A DNA stretch of 64,000 nucleotides from the NCBI GenBank assembly GCA_022843385.1, contig JALHNT010000001.1:248001-312000 (forward strand), given 5' to 3'. Position 1 is the stretch's first letter; each line of letters begins with the position of its first letter. Source of the DNA: Anaerolineae bacterium (GTDB lineage Bacteria; Chloroflexota; Anaerolineae; Aggregatilineales; Phototrophicaceae). The position numbers and the translations under genes are program-made. The notes under the pieces are model-generated. The model saw nothing but the letters and a program-made list of their open reading frames with translations, searched no databases and was not told where the DNA came from. Shown piece after piece: positions 1 through 7,791 of this stretch.

Positions 1-1
1 C

Positions 2-115
2 TTTGGGACTACTGGCGGTCAGGTGTATGTATCCGCTGATTCAGGCGATCACTGGCAGCCGATTGCTCACGATCTGCCCCCAGTCCTTTCAATAGAGGTA
101 CAGGTATTGCCATGA
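2..115 (+). CDS. C-terminal end of a sialidase-like (BNR/Asp-box) repeat protein, partial
   Basis: The open frame enters from the left edge and gives 37 residues before TGA. It contains one complete Asp-box, SADSGDHW (pattern SxDxGxxW), which is the hallmark of BNR-repeat beta-propellers such as exo-alpha-sialidase-like proteins. The stop overlaps the next start as ATGA, so the two genes are translationally coupled. Only the last propeller blade is visible, so the substrate cannot be stated; proteins with such repeats are often not true sialidases. Confidence 0.65.
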   Translation, partial: FGTTGGQVYVSADSGDHWQPIAHDLPPVLSIEVQVLP

Positions 116-408
116 TTCGGGTGATACTCCCCACACATCTGCGCGACCTAGCGCAAGTCAGAGGGCCAGTTGAGCTTGAAGTCGCGGAACCGATCACCCA
201 GCGGGCGATTCTGGACGCGCTGGAGGCGGTTTATCCCATGCTGCGCGGCACCATTCGTGATACGGTAACCCAGCAGCGCCGTCCCTTCATCCGCTTTTTT
301 GCCTCCGGGGAAGACCTCTCCCACGAGCCAGCCGATGCCATCGTGCCAGCCGAGGTCACCGCTGGTGAGCAGCCGTTTCGGGTGGTGGGCGCGATGGCCG
401 GGGGATGA
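112..408 (+). CDS. MoaD/ThiS-family ubiquitin-like sulfur carrier
   Basis: This 98-residue protein ends in Met-Ala-Gly-Gly. A C-terminal Gly-Gly is the site where MoaD/ThiS/ubiquitin-like carriers are adenylated and thiocarboxylated. The start ([15 protein letters not shown]) and the middle ([18 protein letters not shown]) fit the beta-grasp pattern of MoaD. Family members donate sulfur in molybdopterin, thiamine or amino-acid synthesis. The neighbour is a sialidase-like propeller protein and no molybdopterin gene is in view, so the sulfur acceptor is unknown. The ATG overlaps the upstream stop codon. Confidence 0.75.
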   Translation: MIRVILPTHLRDLAQVRGPVELEVAEPITQRAILDALEAVYPMLRGTIRDTVTQQRRPFIRFFASGEDLSHEPADAIVPAEVTAGEQPFRVVGAMAGG

Positions 409-515
409 AGCTGAAAGAATAAGGGAATACCCCAAGAATGAGGCGGTGTGTAGCCACCTTTGTAAATGACCATCTGAGCGTCATAGCTATGACACTTTTT
501 CTCCCTCATAGATCA

Positions 516-544
516 AGAGGGCGTTCCGCGATGGGACGCCCTCT
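516..544. terminator. Hairpin between convergent genes, probable bidirectional terminator
   Basis: Perfect 9-bp arms, AGAGGGCGT and ACGCCCTCT, enclose an 11-nt loop between the end of the MoaD-like gene (408) and the end of ppdK (574, opposite strand). T-runs on both sides are short, so termination strength is uncertain. The rest of 409-573 shows nothing else. Confidence 0.5.
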
Positions 545-573
545 TTGCTTCAATCGTCAAGCAGCGTCATTGG

Positions 574-3351
574 CTAAAGGTCTTCTTTGGCCTTCTTGCC
601 GGCTTCCTTGAGCGCGGCGTGACCGGCCACCAGACGGGCGACTGGCACACGGAACGGCGAGCAGCTCACATAGTCCAGACCGGCGCTGTGGCAGAACATG
701 ATGCTCTTGGGGTCGCCACCGTGTTCACCGCAGATGCCCACTTCGATGTCAGGACGGGTCGCACGACCTTTTTCGACGGCGATCTTGATGAGTCCGCCGA
801 CGCCATCTTCATCCAACACCTGGAACGGGTTCTCCGGCAGGATGCCATTCTCGACATAGTAGAGCAGGAACTTGCCTTCGGCGTCGTCGCGGCTGATGCC
901 GAATGTGGTCTGCGTCAGGTCGTTGGTGCCGAAGGAGAAGAACTCGGAGTATTCGGCCATCTTGTCGGCGGTCATGGCGGCGCGCGGCAGCTCGATCATC
1001 GTGCCGATCTTGTATGCGACGGTCACGCCCATCTCGCCCATCACTTCGTCAGCCACTTCTTCAATCAGTTCGCGCATCAGCTTGACCTCGTTGGCATGGC
1101 TGGTGACGGCGACCATGATTTCTGGATGAACGGTGACGCCCTCTTTGGTCAACTGGCAGGCGGCTTCAAACAAGGCATATACCTGCATCCGGCTCAGTGC
1201 CGGGCGAATGATGCCCAGGCGGGTGCCACGCAGACCGAGCATCGGGTTGAATTCGCGCAGCCCTTCAACCGCCGACATCAATTCCTGCACCCGCGCCAGC
1301 TCATTCGGGCGGTCATTCATCAGGCGCAGACCGGCAGCCTTGAGCGCCAGTTGTTCGTGGTCAGGCATGAATTCGTGCAGCGGCGGATCGAGCAGGCGGA
1401 TGATGACCGGGTAGCCATCCATCGCCTTGAAGATGCCGTAGAAGTCGTCATGCTGGAAGACGCGCAGCTTGTCCAGATGCACCTGTTCTTCAGGGGTGTT
1501 CGGCTCGGAGAGGATCATGGCCTGGACGATGGGCAGTCGTTCTTCCTGGAAGAACATATGCTCAGTGCGGCACAGCCCGACGCCTTGAGCGCCGTAATCG
1601 CGGGCGCGGCGGGCATCGGTCGGGTAGTCGGCGTTGGCATAAATCCCCAGGCGGCGGAATTCATCGGCCCAGGCGAGCAGCTTGCGCAGGTTGGCCTCAC
1701 GGGCGAAATCCGGCTCGACGCGATTGATCTCGCCGACGAACACCTCGCCAGTGCCACCATCAATCGAGAGGGTGTCGCCTTCGCGGACGATGGTCTTGCC
1801 GACGCGCAGTTCACGGTCGCGCACATTGATGTCCAGCGACTCGGCACCGCAGACGCACGGCACACCGAATTGACGGGCGACCACGGCCGCGTGGCTGGTC
1901 GCGCCGCCGCGACTGGTCAGAATACCCTTGGAGGCCAGCATCCCATGCACATCATCGGGCTTGGTCTCTGGCCGCACCATGATGACCGACTTGCCGGCTT
2001 TGCCCCACTTCTCAGCGATGTCGGCGTCGAAAGCGACGATACCGACGGCAGCGCCGGGCGAGGCATTGACGCCCTTGCCGATCATGCGGTTCTCTTTAGT
2101 GGCCTTGATCTTGCCTTCTTCGTCGAACTGCGGGTGGAGCAGTTGCAGCACGTGCTGCGGCGTGATACGGAGGATGGCTTCAGATTTGCTGATGATGCCT
2201 TCTTCGACCATCTCGACGGCGATGCGGACGGCCGAGCGGGCGGTGCGCTTGCCATCGCGGGTCTGGAGCATCCACAGCGTACCGTTCTCGATGGTGAACT
2301 CGACATCCTGCATCTCGCGGTAGTGTTTCTCCAACCGGGTCGCTACCTCGACGAACTGCTTGTAGACCGTCGGGTTCTCCCGTTCCAGTTGGGCAATCGG
2401 TTCCGGGGTGCGGATGCCGGCCACCACATCTTCGCCCTGAGCATTCATCAGGAAGTCGCCGAACAGCTTGCGTTCGCCATTCGACGGGTTGCGGGTGAAG
2501 GCCACGCCGGTGCCGGACTGGTCGCCGAAGTTGCCGAACACCATCGTCTGAACATTGACGGCGGTTCCCAGATCGTGGGGGATGCCGGCGGCGTTGCGGT
2601 AATCGACAGCGCGCTTGCCATTCCATGACTTGAAGACCGCTTCAATCGCCTTTTGCAGTTGATAGAACGAGTCCTGCGGGAAATCCTCGCCGACATGATC
2701 CTTATAAATCTTCTTGAATTCTGTCGTGACCTGCTTCCAGTCCTGGGCGTTCAGTTCAATATCGGTCTTGTAACCGCGCGCCTTCTTGATCTCGGTCAGA
2801 TAATCTTCAAACGGTTCGTCATCAATGCCCATCACGACTGAGCCGAACATCTGGATCAGACGGCGGTAGGAGTTGAAGACAAACTTGGGATCGCCGGTCA
2901 GCACTACCATCCGCTCGGTGATGGCATCATTCATACCCAGGTTCAGCACCGTGTCCATCATGCCAGGCATGGAGAACTTGGCACCGGAACGCACCGAGAC
3001 CAGCAGCGGTTGGGTCGGCTGGCCGAATACCTTGCCAGTCTTCTCTTCGACCCGCACCAGCGCCGCTTTGGCCTGATCCCACATCCCCGGCGGGAAAGTG
3101 TTGCCCCCGGCTGAGTAGGCATTGCAGGCGGCGGTCGTGATGGTGAAGCCGGGTGGAACCGGCACACCGGCGCGCGTCATATCGAACAGGCCGGCACCTT
3201 TGCCGCCGAGCAGGGCGCGCACTTTGTCCCAGACGCCCCCCAGCCGTTCCTCGACCGCCTGGACTTCATCAAAAACATAGACCCAGCGTTCTTCAACAAT
3301 CTCTTGTGGTTTACTGGTGCGCGTTGCCGCGCGCCGGGTTGCAACAGCCAT
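574..3351 (-). CDS. ppdK: Pyruvate, phosphate dikinase
   Basis: It catalyses the reversible conversion of pyruvate, ATP and phosphate to PEP, AMP and pyrophosphate in the cytoplasm. The 925-residue length is slightly above the usual 870-900. The N-terminal ATP-grasp part has the LLGGKGAGLFDM signature. The swivelling phosphohistidine domain has GGATSHAAVVAR, with the catalytic His at about residue 487. The C-terminal PEP-utilising barrel ends with GICGEHGGDP, holding the catalytic Cys at about 874. The ATG at 3351 is preferred over an upstream in-frame GTG at 3375 because GGAGG lies nine bases before it. It is a single-gene unit, convergent with the MoaD-like gene. Confidence 0.96.
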   Translation of the reverse strand: MAVATRRAATRTSKPQEIVEERWVYVFDEVQAVEERLGGVWDKVRALLGGKGAGLFDMTRAGVPVPPGFTITTAACNAYSAGGNTFPPGMWDQAKAALVRVEEKTGKVFGQPTQPLLVSVRSGAKFSMPGMMDTVLNLGMNDAITERMVVLTGDPKFVFNSYRRLIQMFGSVVMGIDDEPFEDYLTEIKKARGYKTDIELNAQDWKQVTTEFKKIYKDHVGEDFPQDSFYQLQKAIEAVFKSWNGKRAVDYRNAAGIPHDLGTAVNVQTMVFGNFGDQSGTGVAFTRNPSNGERKLFGDFLMNAQGEDVVAGIRTPEPIAQLERENPTVYKQFVEVATRLEKHYREMQDVEFTIENGTLWMLQTRDGKRTARSAVRIAVEMVEEGIISKSEAILRITPQHVLQLLHPQFDEEGKIKATKENRMIGKGVNASPGAAVGIVAFDADIAEKWGKAGKSVIMVRPETKPDDVHGMLASKGILTSRGGATSHAAVVARQFGVPCVCGAESLDINVRDRELRVGKTIVREGDTLSIDGGTGEVFVGEINRVEPDFAREANLRKLLAWADEFRRLGIYANADYPTDARRARDYGAQGVGLCRTEHMFFQEERLPIVQAMILSEPNTPEEQVHLDKLRVFQHDDFYGIFKAMDGYPVIIRLLDPPLHEFMPDHEQLALKAAGLRLMNDRPNELARVQELMSAVEGLREFNPMLGLRGTRLGIIRPALSRMQVYALFEAACQLTKEGVTVHPEIMVAVTSHANEVKLMRELIEEVADEVMGEMGVTVAYKIGTMIELPRAAMTADKMAEYSEFFSFGTNDLTQTTFGISRDDAEGKFLLYYVENGILPENPFQVLDEDGVGGLIKIAVEKGRATRPDIEVGICGEHGGDPKSIMFCHSAGLDYVSCSPFRVPVARLVAGHAALKEAGKKAKEDL

Positions 3352-3511
3352 AGTCCTATTCCTCCGATCAATCACACAGTTGTCATGATTTTTACACCGA
3401 ACCCCTAATTGGTGATGTGACAGACAGCCTTATTTGGGGTGACAGGCGTAACCCCGCTGCCGGGAATGTGATAGACTGGCTACACAACTCATCACCCAGG
3501 AAAGGGTTCAC

Positions 3512-4579
3512 ATGACCCTGGCACAGACCCTCAATCCCTATTTTCAGGAACGGACAGCTCGTCATCAGTTTTCGGGTATCATCTCGATCACTCAGGGAGC
3601 TGATGCCCTCTATAGCGGCGCTTTTGGTTATGCCAACCGCGACTGGAACATTGAGAACGCGCTCAATGTCCGTTTCGACACCGCCTCGATCACCAAGCTG
3701 TTCACGGCGGTCGCCACCCTGCAATTGATCGAGCAGGGACGTCTCACATTCGATACCCGTGTGATCCCCTTTCTGGGACTTGGGGACACCACGATTTCGC
3801 CCGATGTGACCGTTTTTCATCTGCTCACGCATACATCGGGCATTGGGGATGACGCTGATGAGGAGGCCGGGGAAAGCTATGAAGCCCTCTTCGTCCATAA
3901 ACCCAATTACAGCATCCAGACGACAGCCGATTTCCTGCCTCAGTTCATGCACAAACCGGCTAATTTCCCGCCCGGTCAGGGCTGCCGTTACTGTAATGTC
4001 AGTTATGTCCTGTTGGGGCTGGTCATCGAAAAAGTGACCGGGATTCCCTACCGCGATTATGTGCGCCAGCAGATTTTCGCCCGCGCCGGGATGACAGACA
4101 GCGACTTCTTTCGGATGGATCGCAGTCATGAGCGGGTGGCCGCTGGTTATGACCCGCTTCTTGATGATGCCCGACGCCTGATCGGCTGGAAAAAGAATAT
4201 CTACTCGTATCCGCCCATCGGGTCGCCGGACGGCGGTGCCCATGTGACTTCGGCTGATTTGAACCGTTTCCTGCGGGCGGTGCAAGCGGGTCAGTTGTTA
4301 GGCGAGGCCATGACGCGCGACTTTCTCTCGCCGAAGGTCAGCTATGCGCCGCGCCGTGAGTGGACGCTCTGGATTGGCTACGGGTTGGAGTTTTTTGTGG
4401 ACGCGGCGGGGACGGTGGCCTTTTATGAGAAGGAGGGCATCAATCCGGGTGTCAGTGCCGTCCTACGCCATTATCCGGCATCAGACATCACCGTGATTCT
4501 GCTATCCAATATGATGGATGGAGTCTGGGAGCCAATCTGGAAGATTCATGAGCTACTCCAGGTGAACACGGCGATCTGA
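3512..4579 (+). CDS. Beta-lactamase-fold serine hydrolase
   Basis: This 355-residue protein belongs to the class C beta-lactamase/esterase family. The nucleophile motif is SITK (Ser59, Lys62). The second motif is Y-C-N (Tyr160, Asn162) in the usual setting after a Pro-Gly pair. HTSG at 107-110 and GGAHVTSADL near 250 are also typical. Members cleave esters, D-amino peptides or beta-lactams, and the substrate cannot be read from sequence. No signal peptide is seen, so a cytoplasmic location is likely. AGGAAAGG precedes the ATG. The 3' end overlaps the convergent acetyltransferase gene by 34 bases. Confidence 0.88.
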   Translation: MTLAQTLNPYFQERTARHQFSGIISITQGADALYSGAFGYANRDWNIENALNVRFDTASITKLFTAVATLQLIEQGRLTFDTRVIPFLGLGDTTISPDVTVFHLLTHTSGIGDDADEEAGESYEALFVHKPNYSIQTTADFLPQFMHKPANFPPGQGCRYCNVSYVLLGLVIEKVTGIPYRDYVRQQIFARAGMTDSDFFRMDRSHERVAAGYDPLLDDARRLIGWKKNIYSYPPIGSPDGGAHVTSADLNRFLRAVQAGQLLGEAMTRDFLSPKVSYAPRREWTLWIGYGLEFFVDAAGTVAFYEKEGINPGVSAVLRHYPASDITVILLSNMMDGVWEPIWKIHELLQVNTAI

Positions 4580-5040
4580 TAATCATCTTCCGTGAAAACG
4601 CCGTGCAACTGGAAACCCAAACCGGTGTAAAGCTGGCGCAGCTTGTCGTTGCCCGCCCAGCAATCCAGCACGATGGATTGCCCCTGTGCACTGCACTGAT
4701 GCTGGAGTTCCTGCACAAGCCGCGACCCCAACTGCTGACCCCGTTGATCGGGATCGACCATCAGCTTGCTGAGGAACTGATGATGGTGCAGCGGAAGCTC
4801 CCAGTTCTGCGACTGCTGCCCGGTCAGCGGTTCGAGGAAGACGCTGCCCACCGGCTCACCCTCAACCGCGATCAGATAGGCACAGCCGCGCCCGATGGTC
4901 TGGTCAATGATGGGCAGGGGGATGGGGCCGATTTCCTGTAGACTGCCGGATCGGGTGAGCGCATCCTGTACCCGCACCGACAGGTCATGGATGAAAGGGC
5001 TGTCGGCAGGTTGGGCCGGGCGCACGATGATTTTTGTCAT
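4546..5040 (-). CDS. GNAT-family N-acetyltransferase
   Basis: A 164-residue single-domain GNAT protein. The acetyl-CoA binding motif A is seen in LMVDPDQRGQQLGSRL, preceded by the VGSVFLEPL strand and followed by NDKLRQLYTGLGF, the motif B helix with its conserved Tyr. The acceptor substrate is unknown. ATG at 5040 is chosen because AGGAG stands a few bases before it; a longer reading to 5112 has no ribosome binding site. It converges on the serine hydrolase and overlaps its last 34 bases. Confidence 0.82.
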   Translation of the reverse strand: MTKIIVRPAQPADSPFIHDLSVRVQDALTRSGSLQEIGPIPLPIIDQTIGRGCAYLIAVEGEPVGSVFLEPLTGQQSQNWELPLHHHQFLSKLMVDPDQRGQQLGSRLVQELQHQCSAQGQSIVLDCWAGNDKLRQLYTGLGFQLHGVFTEDDYQIAVFTWSSS

Positions 5041-5132
5041 GATGACTCCTGGTTCAGAAATGACGATCAGGCTACACTGGGGATTGATACACAGCGATCC
5101 CGGTTCATTCATCAGTGGACGAGGTTCAGCTT

Positions 5133-5753
5133 ATGAGCCAGACAGACGATGTGGGATTCGTGAACGTGAATTGGCGAAAATGGATCATTATTACTCTCGG
5201 TGCGCTGGCGATACTGTGTGCATGCAGTTTTGAGTTCTTCGGAATACGCCTTGAACTCTTTCCCGTACAGCGCTTGGAGGCGGCAGAGACCCAGTGGGAA
5301 CAAGCGGGTATTCGTGACTATCGTTTTATAATTTACTATGGCCTATCTGAACAATTAAGTGACCATCGGCGCATTACGGTACATGATGAGCGCGTTACAC
5401 TGATTGAAGCGAAAGAAGGGCCATTAAGCCTGCCTCACGAACCTTTCTTTCCCATTGATCGCTCTGCTCCAGAAAGTATGGCATACAGATTCAGCTATTT
5501 GCCTACCGATATCTATGACTGGACGATGAGCACCCTGCACAAATCCCTGAAACCCTATGCAGAAAAGGCACCTCTCGTTCGATTCACCCGATGCGGGAAT
5601 GGTGAAATTACTTTCGAATTCGATCCCAGCTATGGCTATGTCAAGTATTTTGCAGTGAATAGATATATGTCCTATGGTTGGTGTCCGGCACTTCACCCAC
5701 TTAGTGATAGATTTTCTGTCAGAGACTTTGAGATACTCACGGAGGATAGATAG
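5133..5753 (+). CDS. DUF6174-like exported or membrane-anchored protein
   Basis: A 206-residue protein with a hydrophobic segment near residues 17-33 (IIITLGALAILCAC), which could be a lipoprotein signal (LCAC) or a membrane anchor. After it, AAETQWEQAGIRDYRFIIYY matches the 'x-W-x-x-x-x-x-x-DYxF/Y' start typical of DUF6174 proteins. The function of that family is unknown. ATG 5133 follows GAGG; an upstream GTG at 5115 is possible. Its stop codon directly abuts the GTG start of the candidate selenoprotein, so the two genes form one transcription and translation unit. Confidence 0.6.
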   Translation: MSQTDDVGFVNVNWRKWIIITLGALAILCACSFEFFGIRLELFPVQRLEAAETQWEQAGIRDYRFIIYYGLSEQLSDHRRITVHDERVTLIEAKEGPLSLPHEPFFPIDRSAPESMAYRFSYLPTDIYDWTMSTLHKSLKPYAEKAPLVRFTRCGNGEITFEFDPSYGYVKYFAVNRYMSYGWCPALHPLSDRFSVRDFEILTEDR

Positions 5754-6179
5754 GTGATACAGGCGAAAAATCTGCATGGCAGCGCTCTCATTCTGGCTCG
5801 CATTCTCACCGCAGCAGCCTGGTTGCTCGGTCTGGCCGCCTGCACCCCCAGCGCGACCGCTCCGACGCCGACCGCCGTGCTGCCGCTGGCGCAGGGTCAG
5901 CCGACCTTCCTCTTTTTCTTCACCGATAACTGACCGCCCTGAATGCAAATGCGGCCCATCGTGGATGAGCTTCAAGCGGAGTTCGAGGGACGGGTGAGCG
6001 TTGTCTACCTGAATGCGTTTGATCGTGACCAGGGCGAAGCGGCTTTCGCGGTGCTCTCGCTGCCCGGACACCCCGGCAGCGTCATCTTCAACGCGGACGG
6101 CGAGGAAATCTTCCGGCGGGTGGGGATTGTCGATGAGGGCGATTTGCGTCAGGTGATCGAGGGTTTGTTGACGGGGTAG
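5754..6179 (+). CDS. Candidate U-P-P-U selenoprotein: thioredoxin-fold lipoprotein with two in-frame TGA codons
   Basis: Read through, the frame encodes 141 residues. The GTG start has GGAGG exactly eight bases before it and follows the previous stop codon with no gap. Residues 1-30 form a lipoprotein signal peptide ending LGLAAC (lipid-modified Cys30). A beta strand TFLFFFTDN is followed by TGA-CCG-CCC-TGA (5931-5942, residues 60-63) and then MQMRPIVDELQAEF. In thioredoxin-like proteins this position is WCxxC followed by a helix of this type, so both TGA codons sit exactly at the redox cysteines. Downstream, VSVVYLNAFD, a His-Pro in the cis-Pro region (LPGHPGSVIF) and the last strand and helix are intact. 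Selenocysteine at both sites (UxxU) is the simplest reading. The alternative is a pseudogene with two hits exactly at the two cysteines. TGA is the normal stop elsewhere in the window. Confidence 0.72.
5953..5971 (+). promoter_or_regulatory. Possible bacterial SECIS hairpin
   Basis: GCCCATC (5954-5960) pairs with GATGAGC (5964-5970) with one C/A mismatch, an added G-U pair at the base and a GUG apical loop that starts with G at 5961. The loop lies 18 nt after the second TGA and 27 nt after the first. The loose bacterial SECIS model asks for a short stem, a G at the start of the loop and about 16-37 nt from UGA, so one hairpin could serve both codons. The fold was made by eye. Confidence 0.45.
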
Positions 6180-6215
6180 TCGGCGTAAGGGCGAACCTGT
6201 GGTGTCATTGGGCTG

Positions 6216-6254
6216 CCCTCATCCCCCGGCCCCTTCTCCCACGGGGAGAAGGGG
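6216..6254. repeat. G/C-rich dispersed palindromic repeat, possible terminator
   Basis: CCCCTTCTCCC (6230-6240) and GGGAGAAGGGG (6244-6254) form an 11-bp stem with a 3-nt loop, preceded by CCCTCATCCCCCGG. A decayed copy lies at 53072-53109, and related G/C palindromes occur near 28.0, 55.06 and 57.83 kb. It sits between two convergent genes and could end both transcripts. Confidence 0.6.
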
Positions 6255-6271
6255 AGCCGTAGAGTCTGTTT

Positions 6272-6481
6272 CTATGCCGGGGTGGGGGCGTAGTCGATCT
6301 CCTTAAGGGTCGATTCGATCTGCTGCCAGGTGGCCGGCGCATCCCATTCGACGGTCACGGTCTTGGTGGCAACGACGCCATCGACGACCTTGACGCCCTG
6401 AATCTGGGCGACTTCGGTCTTGATGGTGCGGACGCAGCCATCACAGCCAATATTCGGAACCTGAAATGTCTTGCGATCCAT
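6272..6481 (-). CDS. Heavy-metal-associated (HMA) domain protein, copper-chaperone-like
   Basis: A 69-residue single HMA domain with the metal motif GCDGC (Cys13, Cys16) after a first beta strand (FQVPNIG), in the CopZ/Atx1 pattern. Such proteins bind Cu(I) in the cytosol and pass it to P-type ATPases or repressors. AAGGAG precedes the ATG. The promoter carries a palindrome of the CsoR type, which supports copper control. No copper ATPase or CsoR gene is in the window, so partners must lie elsewhere. Confidence 0.85.
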   Translation of the reverse strand: MDRKTFQVPNIGCDGCVRTIKTEVAQIQGVKVVDGVVATKTVTVEWDAPATWQQIESTLKEIDYAPTPA

Positions 6482-6517
6482 GCTGAATGCTCCTTACGAG
6501 GATACTGAGTTGATGGT

Positions 6518-6547
6518 ATTATACCCCTATGGGTATAGATGTTTCAA
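6518..6547 (-). promoter_or_regulatory. Promoter of the HMA gene with a CsoR-type copper operator
   Basis: On the minus strand TTGAAA (6542-6547) and TATAAT (6518-6523) are 18 bp apart. ATACCCCTATGGGTAT (6521-6536) overlaps the -10 and the spacer. A near-palindrome of AT-flanked C-tract and G-tract of this kind is the established operator form for CsoR-family Cu(I) repressors. Repressor binding here would block RNA polymerase. Confidence 0.7.
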
Positions 6548-6564
6548 CCGTACCTGATCTTTCG

Positions 6565-7779
6565 TTAGCTGACTGACTTGATGGCTGGTTGTGCCAGACG
6601 GCGTTGTGAGACCAGTGCCAGAACGCCGAAACCCAGCGCCGCCAGCAGCGCGGCTGCCCCGCCACCGAACCACATGGCCGATGCCCCCAGCACCCCGGCG
6701 ATCACCGGCCCCACCCCCATGCCGAGCGTATAGGTGAGCGAGTAGATTCCCATGTAACGGGCGCGCATATCGGGCGGCGACATCGCGGCGACCAGGGCGA
6801 CGGCGGTGGGCATGACGATCATCTCGCCCGTGGTGATGATGACCATGCCAGCGGCGAAGTGACCAAAAGAAGTGGCGAAAGCATAACTGGTGACTCCCAC
6901 TGCATACACCAGCGCCCCGGCAGCCATGATGGCGTAAGGCGGAAAGCGGCGCGTGAAGCGAGTGACAAAGAACTGGAACAGCACGACCATGACGGCGTTG
7001 ATGCCGATGATCTGGCCGATCTGGTCTTCGGGGATGCCGAAGCGGGTCTTGGCATAGACGCTCATTAAGGTGAAAACCATAGCCGTTGCGATCTCGATCA
7101 GGGTGAAGACCAGCATGAAGCTGACGAACTGATGATCGCGCAGGACATCCCAGTAGGTGGACTGCGGGGCGGCTTTGCCATCCTTGATGACCTTGACCAG
7201 ACTCTCGCTGATATACAGGAAGACCGGCAGCAGGAGCAGCAGGTTGAGGGTGGCGGTACTGTAGTAGGCGAAGAGATAGGAACGGGCGATGAGGAAACCG
7301 CCGACGGTTGGCCCCAGTGAAATCGCCAGATTGGCGGCGGTACGGGTGATGGCGTAGGCATCGCTGCGCTGCTCTTCCCGCACCAGATCGGCCACCATGG
7401 CGTTTGAACCGACGTAAAACACCGATTGCAACACGCCGTAAAACGGAATGATGACGACCCAGTAACCGAACTGGTCAGCCTGGCTCATGACGAGCAGCAG
7501 CAGACTGAAGAGGAATAACCCGGCCATCATGATCTTCTTGCGCCCGAAGCGATCCATCAGCGAGCTAACGACCGAGGTGCCGACGATGCTGGTGATGGCT
7601 TGCAGCGAGAACAGGCCGGTGATGCTTTCCATCGATGCGCCGGTCTGTTTGTTGATGAACACGCCGACGAAGGGCCAGACCAGCGAAGCGGCGATGCGGT
7701 TGATGAAGAAACAGCCTACCAGAATCCAGAAGGCCGGGGTGTAATCGGCGTAGGTACGCCGCAGTCGATTCATAATCAT
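6565..7779 (-). CDS. MFS-family transporter
   Basis: A 404-residue protein with about twelve hydrophobic segments and the cytoplasmic loop motif SLMDRFGRKKIMM between helices 2 and 3, which is the major facilitator motif (D-R-x-G-R-K). This fits a proton-driven exporter or drug/sugar transporter; the substrate is unknown. It starts 12 bases after queG ends, so the two are probably cotranscribed. ATG 7779 has a second ATG two codons later as an alternative start. Confidence 0.85.
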   Translation of the reverse strand: MIMNRLRRTYADYTPAFWILVGCFFINRIAASLVWPFVGVFINKQTGASMESITGLFSLQAITSIVGTSVVSSLMDRFGRKKIMMAGLFLFSLLLLVMSQADQFGYWVVIIPFYGVLQSVFYVGSNAMVADLVREEQRSDAYAITRTAANLAISLGPTVGGFLIARSYLFAYYSTATLNLLLLLPVFLYISESLVKVIKDGKAAPQSTYWDVLRDHQFVSFMLVFTLIEIATAMVFTLMSVYAKTRFGIPEDQIGQIIGINAVMVVLFQFFVTRFTRRFPPYAIMAAGALVYAVGVTSYAFATSFGHFAAGMVIITTGEMIVMPTAVALVAAMSPPDMRARYMGIYSLTYTLGMGVGPVIAGVLGASAMWFGGGAAALLAALGFGVLALVSQRRLAQPAIKSVS

Positions 7780-7791
7780 GAAGGATTGATT

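Noticed and set aside
619..2628. A 669-codon open frame on the plus strand opposite ppdK
   Set aside because: It is the shadow of ppdK in high-GC DNA; composition is His/Gln/Asp/Ala-rich without any family motif, and no ribosome binding site is seen.
3392..4285. A 297-codon open frame antisense to the serine hydrolase
   Set aside because: The plus-strand frame has all beta-lactamase-fold motifs; the antisense frame has none.
5754..5933. Reading 5754-5933 as a short lipoprotein that ends at the first TGA
   Set aside because: The thioredoxin fold continues in the same frame after the TGA codons with conserved residues, so early termination would leave a meaningless fragment.
5943..6179. Separate 78-residue gene starting at ATG 5943
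   Set aside because: That ATG lies directly after the second TGA, in the middle of the fold, and has no ribosome binding site; it would lack the first strand and the redox motif.
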